A program made the position numbers and the translations under genes. Shown here piece by piece: positions 1 through 7,707 of a stretch of 64,000 nt of DNA; the first letter of the stretch is position 1; every line of letters starts with the position of its first letter. This DNA is from an uncultured Hungatella sp. (GTDB lineage Bacteria; Bacillota; Clostridia; Lachnospirales; Lachnospiraceae): positions 55,575 through 119,574 of the forward strand of contig CAMTAF010000001.1 of the NCBI GenBank assembly GCA_947066955.1. Reading direction: 5' to 3'. Below the pieces are notes generated by a model. That model worked only from the letters and a program-made list of their open reading frames with translations, was not told the origin of the DNA and made no database searches.

Positions 1-64
1 TCCGCATACCCCAGCAGAACATTGACATAATGAATCACGATTTGTCAGCCCGGCAAATGGGAAG

Positions 65-619
65 TTATTCATAATGTTCTAATGAATAATCTAGTTCCTC
101 AAAAACATAAGTATCATCAATCAATTTCATGCTTGCGTCTCTATATATCTCGGCTTCTTTTTGATTCAGCGCGCTGCGGGTTCCATTTCCCCAAAAGTTT
201 CTGCTGTCTGAACCAGGCGGCCGGTTGTAATCGTCCAGCCAATCCGTTATCAGAATCGCGCGGGTCGTTTCAATCAGGGATTCGACGCTTTCTGTAAAAA
301 GTGACAGATTATCTTTATCCTCTTGATATACGCATTTATCTTGCATCCAGGCCATTACATTGTGAAACTCTGTTTTCCACACACCCCGGTAGGTATCTTG
401 CAGTTCCCTGCGTTCACTCTCACTGGAAGCGTTTTCAATACGGGGTATAAAATACGCGTCGATTGGATTTGAATATTCTCCATGATTCTGTTCTGATAAA
501 GCAACCGCTGTCTCCGCGCGATCCTTTGGTTGAGCATTGGCCTCCACATTTATATTACAGCCTGCCGCTGACATTAATACACAAGTATACATAATACCAA
601 TCAAATATTTATTTTTCAT
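65..619 (-). CDS. Putative lipoprotein of unknown function
   Basis: A 184-residue protein with no domain I recognise. It opens with a short basic stretch, a hydrophobic segment and a lipobox-like LMSAAGC, so it is probably lipidated at Cys19 or so and anchored outside the membrane. I chose the ATG at 619 because AGGAAC lies just upstream and the signal sequence then begins at residue 1; an in-frame start 39 bases earlier would bury it. The mature part is hydrophilic and rich in Asp, Glu, Arg and Asn. It is followed at a distance by other minus-strand genes, but no functional link is visible. Confidence 0.7.
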   Translation of the reverse strand: MKNKYLIGIMYTCVLMSAAGCNINVEANAQPKDRAETAVALSEQNHGEYSNPIDAYFIPRIENASSESERRELQDTYRGVWKTEFHNVMAWMQDKCVYQEDKDNLSLFTESVESLIETTRAILITDWLDDYNRPPGSDSRNFWGNGTRSALNQKEAEIYRDASMKLIDDTYVFEELDYSLEHYE

Positions 620-675
620 AAAAATTGTTCCTAACAGTATGGACGGCAATGCCGCCAAGATGGGGATTGCACGTT

Positions 676-996
676 TTATTTTTTGTATTTCTTCTCAATC
701 ACAAGAGAATAAACAACCATAGCAGCGATGCACTCCGCCATAACTCCTACTTCAGAAAGCAGGATCCACGCTGACCCCATGAGAAGCGGAACCCCCAATC
801 CGATCAGCACCACGCCAAAGGCCCCAAAAAGTTTGGCCACGGCCCGGTTGTACCTTCTCACATCCGTAACCTCAGGCGCCTTGATGTTGGCCCAAAATCC
901 CACCGGCTTCTCGGCAAACCACGCATACCCGGCCAGGCACAAAAAGATTCCCCCCACAGCGCACCAGATCACAAACCCCAAGACTCTGCCTTCCAT
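676..996 (-). CDS. Small membrane protein, DUF3784-like
   Basis: A 106-residue protein with three hydrophobic segments (about residues 4-24, 55-75 and 78-100) and a polar loop containing VTDVRRYNRAVAKLFG. This layout, with a mid-loop YN/K motif, resembles the small DUF3784 membrane proteins of Firmicutes. The family assignment is by pattern only. The start at 996 is preferred over one nine codons upstream because GGAGGCG sits seven bases before it. Function is unknown. Confidence 0.7.
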   Translation of the reverse strand: MEGRVLGFVIWCAVGGIFLCLAGYAWFAEKPVGFWANIKAPEVTDVRRYNRAVAKLFGAFGVVLIGLGVPLLMGSAWILLSEVGVMAECIAAMVVYSLVIEKKYKK

Positions 997-1055
997 TTTC
1001 ACGCCTCCTTCTGATTCAGCCACTGCATCCGCAATCGCTTTAAAAATCCTGTCTG

Positions 1056-1535
1056 TCAGCCTCCATGCCTAAGCAAATACTTCTCTATCCCTCTCCTGGT
1101 ATCCTCATATCTGGACTCATTTTCCTCACAGCTTTTGTCACTCCAGACAAACCCAATCAAATCCAGACTTAGGTTCCCATTTAGCAAATCAATTATATCA
1201 GTAAACTCATATTCCCTGTCAGCCTCCAGCCCCAGCCTGTCAATCAGCCGCCTGTCCAGCTCTTCATTATAACTGTTCTTATTATGCTCCACTCCCCTAT
1301 ACACAAACCTGTCCCCGCAGACTCCCTGCTTCAGGCAGACACAAGGCCTGCAGATATCATCATTTCCACAAGTAAACTCCACTGCCCTGACCCTGTTCTC
1401 GATCACCCTGTTTCCAACCCTGTAAAAATCATGATTGTACCTCTCGTCAGGCACAAACTTCTCCACACCCTTCCCATACAGTTTAAAAATATCTAAAAGA
1501 TGATGAGGTTTTATCACCAAACCGCCTCTGTCCAT
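1056..1535 (-). CDS. DUF1284 domain protein
   Basis: A 159-residue soluble protein. The N-terminal half carries a KPHHLLDI motif and a cysteine cluster (C..DDICRPCVCLKQGVC) typical of DUF1284 proteins, which are thought to bind an Fe-S cluster or metal. The C-terminal half is charged and less conserved. A strong GGGGAGGAA lies about ten bases before the ATG. It sits in a run of minus-strand genes for small accessory enzymes. The biochemical role of the family is not established. Confidence 0.8.
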   Translation of the reverse strand: MDRGGLVIKPHHLLDIFKLYGKGVEKFVPDERYNHDFYRVGNRVIENRVRAVEFTCGNDDICRPCVCLKQGVCGDRFVYRGVEHNKNSYNEELDRRLIDRLGLEADREYEFTDIIDLLNGNLSLDLIGFVWSDKSCEENESRYEDTRRGIEKYLLRHGG

Positions 1536-1592
1536 TTCTATTCCTATTCCTCCCCAAAGTCAAATTTTCCCCAGCCCTGTCCATTTCCCCGC

Positions 1593-1964
1593 TTACTCGT
1601 CAATACAATCCCCCAAAACCGGCGCCGTCAGCTCCACATGGTTTCCCTCCGAGTCAACAAACTCCACAACCCAGTTGTCCTTAATCCTCGTCAAGGGAAA
1701 ACACAACTCCAGATTCCTGATCTTCCCTTTCAGCGCCTCAAGACTGTCAACACTGACACTGGGCAGACAATTGCTGCCAAAGCTGTGCTCCTCGTGCATT
1801 TTTTCAAAAGCAAACAACCCCAGCCGAAACCCGTCAATCAAAAACACACTGTAAATCTCATCCCTTACCGCAGCCTTTGTCTCAAAAAAATCCTCATAAA
1901 ACCTCACCGCCCTGTCCATGTCCCTGACACACAGATACAACGATTGAATCCGGCAATTCATCAT
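1593..1964 (-). CDS. VOC (glyoxalase/bleomycin resistance) family protein
   Basis: A 123-residue protein with the beta-alpha-beta-beta-beta layout of vicinal oxygen chelate enzymes: an opening SLYLCVRDMDRAVRFYEDF and a closing DSEGNHVEL. VOC proteins form metal sites from paired modules and act as glyoxalases, dioxygenases or drug-binding proteins; the substrate cannot be read here. Its start codon overlaps the stop of the upstream acetyltransferase by one base (TAATG), so the two are probably translationally coupled. Confidence 0.85.
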   Translation of the reverse strand: MMNCRIQSLYLCVRDMDRAVRFYEDFFETKAAVRDEIYSVFLIDGFRLGLFAFEKMHEEHSFGSNCLPSVSVDSLEALKGKIRNLELCFPLTRIKDNWVVEFVDSEGNHVELTAPVLGDCIDE

Positions 1965-2650
1965 TATTCAGACACACCCCCGCGCTCTTCTCCTGTCCTC
2001 AGAAAATCCGGTCGTCGGAAGGCATCCTCAAAACGCTCCGCGTCACCGTCCAGGCTCTCCACATAATGCACCGCTGAATTTTCCCAATATTTCCTGTAAA
2101 CCCTGTCCTTCTGCCCGTCAAGATTCAGCTGATACAGGCGAAACGTAACCAATATGTTCTTAGGCTGCCATTGCTCCTCATAAGAATAACAATATTTCAT
2201 GCCCAGCCGCTTCATCACCCCTCCGCTCCCAGGGTTCTTCACGTCATGAGTGGCAGTAACATAGGGAACCCCTTCTCTCCTAAGCTGTTCCACCACCGCC
2301 CCGGCCGCCTCCGTGGCAATGCCCCTGTGCCAAAACTCCCGGCAAAGCCCATAGCCCAAGTCATAGCTGTCATTCAAGGTGAGATTCACATACCCAATGG
2401 GGCAATCCGTCCCTCTCAGACAGATTCCATAGTAAGATTCTGTTTCATAATAAACCCCCGCGCCCCCGGCGGCAGCTCCTTTAAGCCTCTTCTCATAAAA
2501 ATCCCCCGCCTCCTCCATGGTCCTCACAGGAAACCAGGGAAGAAACCGGTTCACCTCCAAGTCTCCGAAAATCTTGTACACAGCCTCCAAATCCTGCTCC
2601 AGAAACGGCCTTAAGACCAGCCGTTTCGTCTCAAGCTTTGACATGCTCAT
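1964..2650 (-). CDS. GNAT acetyltransferase, RimJ/RimL type
   Basis: A 228-residue protein. The N-terminal 160 residues are a classic RimJ/RimL-type GNAT domain: the opening LETKRLVLRPF, a central GYGLCREFWHRGIATEA acetyl-CoA binding segment and VKNPGSGGVMKRLGM near the end. It should transfer acetyl from acetyl-CoA to an amine, but the target is unknown. The last 60 residues go beyond the usual fold. The stretch encoding residues near AERFEDAFRRP resembles the dispersed repeat found elsewhere in this window. It is coupled to the following VOC gene. Confidence 0.88.
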   Translation of the reverse strand: MSMSKLETKRLVLRPFLEQDLEAVYKIFGDLEVNRFLPWFPVRTMEEAGDFYEKRLKGAAAGGAGVYYETESYYGICLRGTDCPIGYVNLTLNDSYDLGYGLCREFWHRGIATEAAGAVVEQLRREGVPYVTATHDVKNPGSGGVMKRLGMKYCYSYEEQWQPKNILVTFRLYQLNLDGQKDRVYRKYWENSAVHYVESLDGDAERFEDAFRRPDFLRTGEERGGVSE

Positions 2651-2672
2651 TTTTTACTCTTATCTCCTTTTA

Positions 2673-3167
2673 TTATAACCTGTGGACATACATTCTCGAC
2701 AGTTCCGGCTCTCCGTCCCCCTGAACCATACAGAAGAACTCCCACCCATATCTCTCATAAAAAGAAGTGTGATCCGTCAGGAGATACAGCGCATCAATCC
2801 CCCTCGCCTTCATATCCCGGCACACCCGCTCCAGCAGCGCCCCGGCCACACCCCTGCGCCTCCACCTCTCCTCTGTATAGACCGCGCACACATTGGGAGT
2901 CAGATCACGCCTGTTGTGGAAATCATTCTCGATCACTCCCAGTCCCCCGATTATCTCCGTATCCCCGGCCACAGCCAGATACCACTGAGGAACTGTCCCA
3001 TTTCCCTTCACACACTCCTCCATGCTCTCCGCATAGGCGGCCAGCGGGATTCCCCATTTGTCGTGAAACCACTGCGCTGCCTAATCTTTCATCTCCGGCC
3101 TGTCTGCCAGAGAGACGATCTGTATGCCAATGTCCGCTCCCTTATTCTCCCCAAACTCACCAATCAT
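2673..3167 (-). pseudogene. GNAT acetyltransferase interrupted by an in-frame TAG
   Basis: From an ATG at 3167, preceded by GGGAGGA, a 164-codon frame reads as one GNAT protein but is broken by TAG at 3081-3083. The segments on either side (IVSLADRPEMKD, then AAQWFHDKWGIPLAAYAESM) fit without gap to the start of a common clostridial GNAT family in which a Glu or Gln occupies the stop position. The rest carries the acetyl-CoA motif RRRGVAGALLERV and a C-terminal FYERYGWEF. A GAG or CAG to TAG change is the simplest explanation. An internal ATG at 3023 would give a fragment lacking about 48 residues, probably inactive. Confidence 0.8.
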
Positions 3168-3193
3168 CTGTGTCCTCCCAAGAATATGCTCCG

Positions 3194-3814
3194 TTAATCC
3201 AGCAGCGTGACCCAATCCTTCCGCCCATATGCCTCAAAACACATGCGCACCTGTTCCTCATTATTTTTCTCCTCCGCCAAAGCCGGCAGTTCCCCGATCC
3301 CGAAATACCCGCTGTCCACGGTCTCAATATTCTTCTCAAAAGAACCGCCCGCCACAGAGCACAGGACAAATATTTTGCAAACCTTGTAAGCATAGACAGG
3401 CAGATTGTGCTTCTCCCTGTCCTGAACCGCGATCACCCTCTCCGGCCTCACGTCAAGGCCTGCCTCCTCTTTTACTTCCTTCACCACGTTCTCACTGACC
3501 GACAGGCCCACGTCCACCCAGCCCCCAGGCAATGACCAGGTGCCGTTATTTTCCTTCACCAGCAGAATCTTGTCCCCCTTAAAAATCGCCGCCCTGGTGT
3601 CAATCTTGGGAGTCTGATACCCTATATCACCGCAAAACAGATCCTTCACCTTTTCCAGAGAAATGTCCCCCTTATAGCTTATGATCTCCGCCGCGATTTC
3701 CCGAACCCGCTCGTAGCGCTCCATGTCAAAGGGATCTTTTCCATAAAATAACCCCGCCTGCGCGATGCTCTGCAGTTCCACGGCCCACTTAAGCCATATC
3801 TCTTGTTTGTCCAT
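3194..3814 (-). CDS. Nudix hydrolase with Nudix_N_2 domain
   Basis: A 206-residue protein. Residues about 1-60 form the helical N-terminal domain found before Nudix domains of this type (ELQSIAQAGLFYGKDPFDMER). The Nudix domain follows, with PGGWVDVGLSVSEN and VVKEVKEEAGLDV. The catalytic KEVKEE core is intact, while the first Glu of the classic box appears to be Leu. It should hydrolyse a nucleoside diphosphate derivative; related proteins act on ADP-sugars or CDP-choline-like substrates. The start at 3814 follows GGAGGAGACC. It overlaps the upstream YunG-like gene by 26 bases. Confidence 0.88.
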   Translation of the reverse strand: MDKQEIWLKWAVELQSIAQAGLFYGKDPFDMERYERVREIAAEIISYKGDISLEKVKDLFCGDIGYQTPKIDTRAAIFKGDKILLVKENNGTWSLPGGWVDVGLSVSENVVKEVKEEAGLDVRPERVIAVQDREKHNLPVYAYKVCKIFVLCSVAGGSFEKNIETVDSGYFGIGELPALAEEKNNEEQVRMCFEAYGRKDWVTLLD

Positions 3815-4253
3815 CGAGGTCTCCTCCAAACCGCCGCTCCAGCTCATCCTTGAGAAACTGATACCGCTGCCTCTTCTCCTCCTTGGCAAAATGCACCTCC
3901 CGAAACTGCTCCGGATTGTTCTCATAATTCAGAACCTCATCGCCGAACTGCTCGCTGGTTAAGTCAAACACACAGTCTCCCACTACATTATAGCAGTGAT
4001 AATTTCCGCCTGGACGCAAAATTCCATAGACCTTTCCCCCAAAAATGTCCTGAGCCAGAAAGGCCGTAATAGAGCACTGCCCCACGGTCCGGTTGTCCTC
4101 GCTCCACTGCCCCCGCAGCCGCGGCGCGCAGGTATACTCGCACCAAATGTCCGAGAGCGCGTCATAAAGCTGGCAGGGCGTCCAGCTCCTTTTGTACTCG
4201 CCCGTCACTTCCCTGATATCTCCATGATTCCATCCATAAAAAGCATATCCCAT
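3789..4253 (-). CDS. YunG-like protein of unknown function
   Basis: A 154-residue protein resembling Bacillus YunG and related short proteins: it has WTPCQLYDALSDIW, then QWSEDNRTVGQCSITAFLAQDIFGG and HCYNVVGDCVFDLTSEQF. The conserved Gln-Cys and His with an Asp late in the chain suggest a papain-like or transglutaminase-like fold, but that is inference. The 3' end overlaps the Nudix gene by 26 bases, so the pair is an operon. An extra in-frame Met lies near the start; AAAGGATGG precedes it. Confidence 0.75.
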   Translation of the reverse strand: MGYAFYGWNHGDIREVTGEYKRSWTPCQLYDALSDIWCEYTCAPRLRGQWSEDNRTVGQCSITAFLAQDIFGGKVYGILRPGGNYHCYNVVGDCVFDLTSEQFGDEVLNYENNPEQFREVHFAKEEKRQRYQFLKDELERRFGGDLDGQTRDMA

Positions 4254-4260
4254 ATGATTT

Positions 4261-4292
4261 TTCCATCCTTTCTAGGTATCGGCACGCGCCGG
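4261..4292 (-). repeat. Right end of the dispersed element, partial copy
   Basis: Read on the minus strand, CGGCGCGTGCCGATAC followed by CTAGAAAGGATG matches the right ends of the copies near 43.4 and 45.5 kb. It supplies the stop codon of the VOC gene and the Shine-Dalgarno of the next gene. Only this end is recognisable here. Confidence 0.5.
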
Positions 4293-4643
4293 TGATCTCA
4301 CCTCAATCAGATTCCCGTCCGGATCATAAAACCGAATCCTCCTCCCGCCCCGCGGATCCTCCTCCGGCCTGTTCACAAACTCCACACCCTCCCCGTATCT
4401 CTCAAGCCTTCTCACAAACCCTTCCAGATCCGGCTCCTCAAAATACAGTTCACTGCCAAGATTCTTAGGAATCACCTTCCCACCCACTGCACTCTCCCAC
4501 ACCACCCGCTCCTGGAGCACCAGCCCCTCGGTGAGGATCACATTTTCCTCGCCATCCAGAACCACAGAAAGGCCGAACAAATCCCTGTAAAAAGCCTTCG
4601 CCCGCTCCAGGTCACTGACCACAATCAACACATTTTTCAGCAT
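4272..4643 (-). CDS. VOC family protein
   Basis: A 123-residue vicinal oxygen chelate protein (opening LIVVSDLERAKAFYRDLFG, closing YDPDGNLIEV). Substrate unknown. The last residues (PARADT) and the stop codon are encoded by a sequence, GGCGCGTGCCGATACCTAG, that matches the right end of the dispersed element described in the findings; the natural C-terminus may have been replaced. The YunG-like gene starts 18 bases downstream, and its ribosome binding site also lies in that element. Confidence 0.88.
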   Translation of the reverse strand: MLKNVLIVVSDLERAKAFYRDLFGLSVVLDGEENVILTEGLVLQERVVWESAVGGKVIPKNLGSELYFEEPDLEGFVRRLERYGEGVEFVNRPEEDPRGGRRIRFYDPDGNLIEVRSPARADT

Positions 4644-4783
4644 GTCAATCCAACACTCCCTTTATTCTTCACGCCTTTTAGCCACATCATCATTATATCT
4701 CATAAGGAAATTATATTCCACAAATTTCTACAGTTCCAGGACTGTAAGCCGCAATCGAGTTTGTCACGCCGCTGCATTCCTGG

Positions 4784-4812
4784 TTGACAGCCCCGGGCAG
4801 GTGTGATAAAGT
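4784..4812 (+). promoter_or_regulatory. Sigma-A type promoter of the hydrolase gene
   Basis: TTGACA at 4784-4789 and TAAAGT at 4807-4812 are separated by exactly 17 bases. The promoter points at the alpha/beta hydrolase gene, leaving a leader of about 200 bases in which I see no clear riboswitch. The stretch 4644-5025 otherwise holds no convincing gene. Confidence 0.6.
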
Positions 4813-5025
4813 AATGCGCATAAACGGAACCCATATTGCATGGATCCCGGAGAACGAACTTTTGATTACAGATGTAGAGGAACTTTGCCAGTAAACATTT
4901 TCCCTTGGCCTGCCTCTGCGGTTCCAGGGAAACAGGCAGACAACCCAGCCGCTGCCTATTTTCGTCCCATTCAGCCTGTTCCAGCAGACCGGAAAATAAA
5001 ATTTCTATATTTGAAGGAGATACTT

Positions 5026-5649
5026 ATGGCAGCAAAAATCCTAGTTCATGGTTCAGGACACAAAGCAGCAAGCTGGAATGAAACCATTTCATTTATGACA
5101 GACAATGATGACATTATGTGCCCAAACCTGTCCTCTATTCTTGATGGAAAAAAGGCAAGTTACGAAAATCTATACTCCTCATTCACAAAATACTGCAACA
5201 AAATCGACGGACAAATTCATCTGTGCGGACTTTCATTGGGCGGCATTTTGGCATTAAATTATGCTTTGGATTTCCCGCAAAAAGTAAAAACATTAGTATT
5301 AATCGGAACGCCGCACAAAATTCCAAAGATTGCATTTGGTTTTCAAAATATGGTTTTTAGAGTTCTGCCCAAATCTGTTTTTGAAACCATGGCGTTTAAT
5401 AAGGAAGATACTTTTTCTTTAGGAAATACCTTGAAGAATTTAGATTTCAGCGGCAAGGTGAGGAATCTCAATTGCCCCACTCTAATCCTTTGCGGAGAGA
5501 AAGACGGCGCAAATATGAAATCCGCACATTACTTCTCGCAGAACATTAAAAACGCGGAATTGAAAATTATTGAAAACGCCGGTCATGTTGTAAATGAAGA
5601 GAACCCAAAAGCTTTGGCAAAAATATTGAATGAATATTTTGATGGCTGA
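5026..5649 (+). CDS. Alpha/beta hydrolase
   Basis: A 207-residue protein of the alpha/beta hydrolase fold. The nucleophile elbow is GLSLGG (Ser about 73), the acid is probably the Asp in CGEKDG, and the base is the His in ENAGHVVNEENP. An oxyanion strand LVHGSGH lies near the start. Such short hydrolases are esterases or lipases of unknown substrate. The ATG at 5026 follows AAGGAGATACTT; the frame is open much further upstream but has no other good start. The gene is more AT-rich than its left neighbours. Confidence 0.88.
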   Translation: MAAKILVHGSGHKAASWNETISFMTDNDDIMCPNLSSILDGKKASYENLYSSFTKYCNKIDGQIHLCGLSLGGILALNYALDFPQKVKTLVLIGTPHKIPKIAFGFQNMVFRVLPKSVFETMAFNKEDTFSLGNTLKNLDFSGKVRNLNCPTLILCGEKDGANMKSAHYFSQNIKNAELKIIENAGHVVNEENPKALAKILNEYFDG

Positions 5650-5671
5650 TTTTAATGGCTGTATGCGTGCC

Positions 5672-5995
5672 TCATAAGAATTCGTCCCCCCAAGATTTCA
5701 TATGGTCGAGAACAGATAAAAAACTTTTTCCCAGATCTGACAACGTATACTCCACCCGCGGAGGGTTCTCACAAAAATCATGCCGAATAAGGAAGCCGTC
5801 TGTCTCCAGCTCCTTAAGCTGCTTTGCAAGAGAGCTCTCTGTTATCTCGCCTATCTGGCGGCGGAGCTGTCCGAAACGCCGGACATCACACTTTCCGATA
5901 TACCAGAGAAGCTCAATCTTATATTTTCCTCCCAGGATCTTTTGCACCATAGAAATGGTCTTGCAGCGATTTACTGCTTCTTCTGATTTTCTCAT
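5672..5995 (-). CDS. HxlR-family transcriptional regulator
   Basis: A 107-residue winged-helix protein. The family signature is clear: an N-terminal Cys (NRCKTISMVQKILGGKYK), then LLWYIGKCDVRRFGQLRRQ, LAKQLKELETDGFLIR and YTLSDLGKSF. HxlR regulators often sense redox or electrophiles through the N-terminal cysteine and repress an adjacent divergent gene. I chose the Met at 5995 because GGGGAG lies about 11 bases upstream and the length then fits the family; two in-frame Mets lie further upstream. A palindrome at 6041-6057 between this gene and the radical SAM gene is the likely operator. Confidence 0.88.
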   Translation of the reverse strand: MRKSEEAVNRCKTISMVQKILGGKYKIELLWYIGKCDVRRFGQLRRQIGEITESSLAKQLKELETDGFLIRHDFCENPPRVEYTLSDLGKSFLSVLDHMKSWGDEFL

Positions 5996-6040
5996 TTTCC
6001 CGTCTTCTCCCCTTAACATTATGCTCTGAAGGCACTCCAA

Positions 6041-6057
6041 AAAAGTACAGTACTTTT
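6041..6057. promoter_or_regulatory. Palindromic operator, probable HxlR site
   Basis: AAAAGTAC-A-GTACTTTT is a perfect palindrome with 8-base arms around one central base. It lies between the divergent HxlR and radical SAM genes, just upstream of the -10 box of the latter. Confidence 0.6.
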
Positions 6058-6073
6058 CTTTTTAGTGCGCTCT

Positions 6074-6081
6074 GCTATAAT
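6074..6081 (+). promoter_or_regulatory. Extended -10 promoter of the radical SAM gene
   Basis: TATAAT at 6076-6081 is preceded by TG-C, an extended -10 element. The -35 region is poor and falls on the palindromic operator, so repressor binding should block polymerase. Downstream, GTGCAC occurs twice (6087 and 6097) with four bases between. Confidence 0.55.
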
Positions 6082-6148
6082 AGGAAGTGCACTGATGTGC
6101 ACGCAGGTCAGCGCGTTCCCAATTATAATTTGATTTGAGGTGTTTATC

Positions 6149-7084
6149 ATGCATTACACAGGAACAATTTGGCGTCCGCCCTATGAGGCAGACTCGCTTC
6201 TGCTGGAAGTGACAGCGGGCTGTACTCATCATAAGTGCAAGTTCTGTACTCTGTACAGCGACCTGCCGTTCAAATTCAGAATGTCACCTATGGAAGACAT
6301 GGAAAGTGATTTGCTGGAAGCTCAGGTTCTGCGCGCAAATCCCTATTCCAAGATGCTCACCCGCCTGCAGGGGAAGGAAAAACCAGAGCCCATTCAGCGC
6401 GTTTTCCTAACCGGGGCCAACCCTTTTATTTTGAAGACAGAGAAGCTGCTGGAAATTGCATCACTCATTCAAAAATATTTTCCCTCTGTCAAGTCCATAG
6501 GCTGTTTTGCCCGCATTACCGATTTTGTAAATAAGACAGATGACCAACTGATTCAGCTCCGCCTGGCAGGTTACAACAGGCTGACCGTGGGCGTGGAAAC
6601 AGGAGATGATGCCGCGCTCGCCTTTATGCGCAAAGGTTATACAGCCAACGATATTCTGACCCAATGCAAAAGACTGGAGCAGGCCAAGATCGAATACGGT
6701 TTCTTCTATCTGACCGGCATCTCCGGCAAGGGACACGGTGAAATGGGGGCAAAAGTTTCCGCTGAGATATTCAATCAGCTGCACCCATTCCTGATTGGCC
6801 CCAATATGCTAACGATTTATCCGGAATCCGATTTATATCAGGAAATCCAAAATAAAAACTGGGAAGAAGAAAGCGAACTTGAAAAGTACCGCGAGCTCCG
6901 CGCCCTTGTGGAAAATCTCAATATATCCACATTCTTCGCCGCAATGGGGGCTTCCAACGTTTTCCAGCTGAGAGGACATTTGCCCGAAGATAAGCCGAAA
7001 TTATTGGACACCCTTGATCAAATCCTCTCCCAAGTCAGCGAGGAAGAGCTGCGAAATTACCGTGAAAATCTTCCCCATCTGTAA
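6149..7084 (+). CDS. Radical SAM protein, Elp3-like fold
   Basis: A 311-residue radical S-adenosylmethionine protein. The Fe-S cluster motif CTHHKCKFC (Cys-x4-Cys-x2-Cys) near residue 25 is followed by RVFLTGANPF, VGVETGDD and YLTGISGKG, the usual SAM-binding strands. Proteins of this kind start with a conserved GTIWRPPYEA and are common in Firmicutes; their reaction is unknown. I start at the ATG at 6149, with GAGGTG seven bases before it; a GTG nine bases upstream is also open. The divergent HxlR regulator suggests stress-responsive control. Confidence 0.85.
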   Translation: MHYTGTIWRPPYEADSLLLEVTAGCTHHKCKFCTLYSDLPFKFRMSPMEDMESDLLEAQVLRANPYSKMLTRLQGKEKPEPIQRVFLTGANPFILKTEKLLEIASLIQKYFPSVKSIGCFARITDFVNKTDDQLIQLRLAGYNRLTVGVETGDDAALAFMRKGYTANDILTQCKRLEQAKIEYGFFYLTGISGKGHGEMGAKVSAEIFNQLHPFLIGPNMLTIYPESDLYQEIQNKNWEEESELEKYRELRALVENLNISTFFAAMGASNVFQLRGHLPEDKPKLLDTLDQILSQVSEEELRNYRENLPHL

Positions 7085-7123
7085 CTCTGATATCCTGGCA
7101 GGGAACCATCGATTCCCTGCCTG

Positions 7124-7666
7124 CTATTCTTTTTCGCGGCTGGGCAAATGGTTTCCTCCGCGGACAGCCACATATCTGTCATGAGGCATATCTACCCCCT
7201 TGTAATGCTTTGTCCAGCTATCCTTTACACTCATCCCGTTCCTGACTGCCACCTTTTGGGAGGCTGTATTGGTGTCCCGGATGATCGAACAGACCTCCTC
7301 TGCACCCAGTATCTCAAAAGCATATTCTTTGCATGCTCTCGCAGCCTCCGCCGCATATCCCCTGTGCCAGTATGTCCGGTTAAAAAGATAACCGATTTCA
7401 AGCACCTCCCCGTCTTTCCACGGCTGCATGGTAAGCCCGCACTGCCCAATCATCTCATCTGTTTCTTTCAAGATCACTGCCCACAGGCCAAATCCCCACT
7501 TCCGGTAGCGGGAAATCTGCCTGTCCAGCCATTCCTGCGCTTCCTCACTGCCAAATGCCCCCTCATAGGCATACATGGTCTCATCATCCTGCAAAATTCT
7601 GCACAAAGCCTGATAATCCCCTTGGTTCATCTCCCTTAAGTATAACCGTTCTGTTTCCAGTATCAT
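7124..7666 (-). CDS. GNAT acetyltransferase, RimJ/RimL type
   Basis: A 180-residue GNAT protein: MILETERLYLREMNQGD at the start, EIGYLFNRTYWHRGYAAEA for acetyl-CoA binding and NTASQKVAVRNGM near the end, all typical of ribosomal-protein-acetyltransferase-like enzymes. Target unknown. The frame extends 15 codons upstream to an ATG at 7711 that overlaps the AbiEi stop as ATGA; I prefer 7666, with AAGGATT before it, because the GNAT fold starts there. The upstream 15 codons may be a relic of a lost toxin start (see findings). Confidence 0.85.
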   Translation of the reverse strand: MILETERLYLREMNQGDYQALCRILQDDETMYAYEGAFGSEEAQEWLDRQISRYRKWGFGLWAVILKETDEMIGQCGLTMQPWKDGEVLEIGYLFNRTYWHRGYAAEAARACKEYAFEILGAEEVCSIIRDTNTASQKVAVRNGMSVKDSWTKHYKGVDMPHDRYVAVRGGNHLPSREKE

Positions 7667-7707
7667 AATCCTTGTCCGGCTCCCTTTCACAAATCCCCCT
7701 GTTTTTA

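Noticed and set aside
1990-2040. A full copy of the dispersed element inside the acetyltransferase gene
   Set aside because: Only about 30 bases resemble it and the reading frame is intact, so it is mentioned as a possible degenerate match and not annotated.
3081-3083. TAG as a pyrrolysine codon
   Set aside because: GNAT enzymes are not known to use pyrrolysine and nothing in the window encodes the machinery; a nonsense change is simpler.
4814-4894. Small 26-codon frame just after the hydrolase promoter
   Set aside because: Its ATG lies at or before the expected transcription start and has no ribosome binding site.
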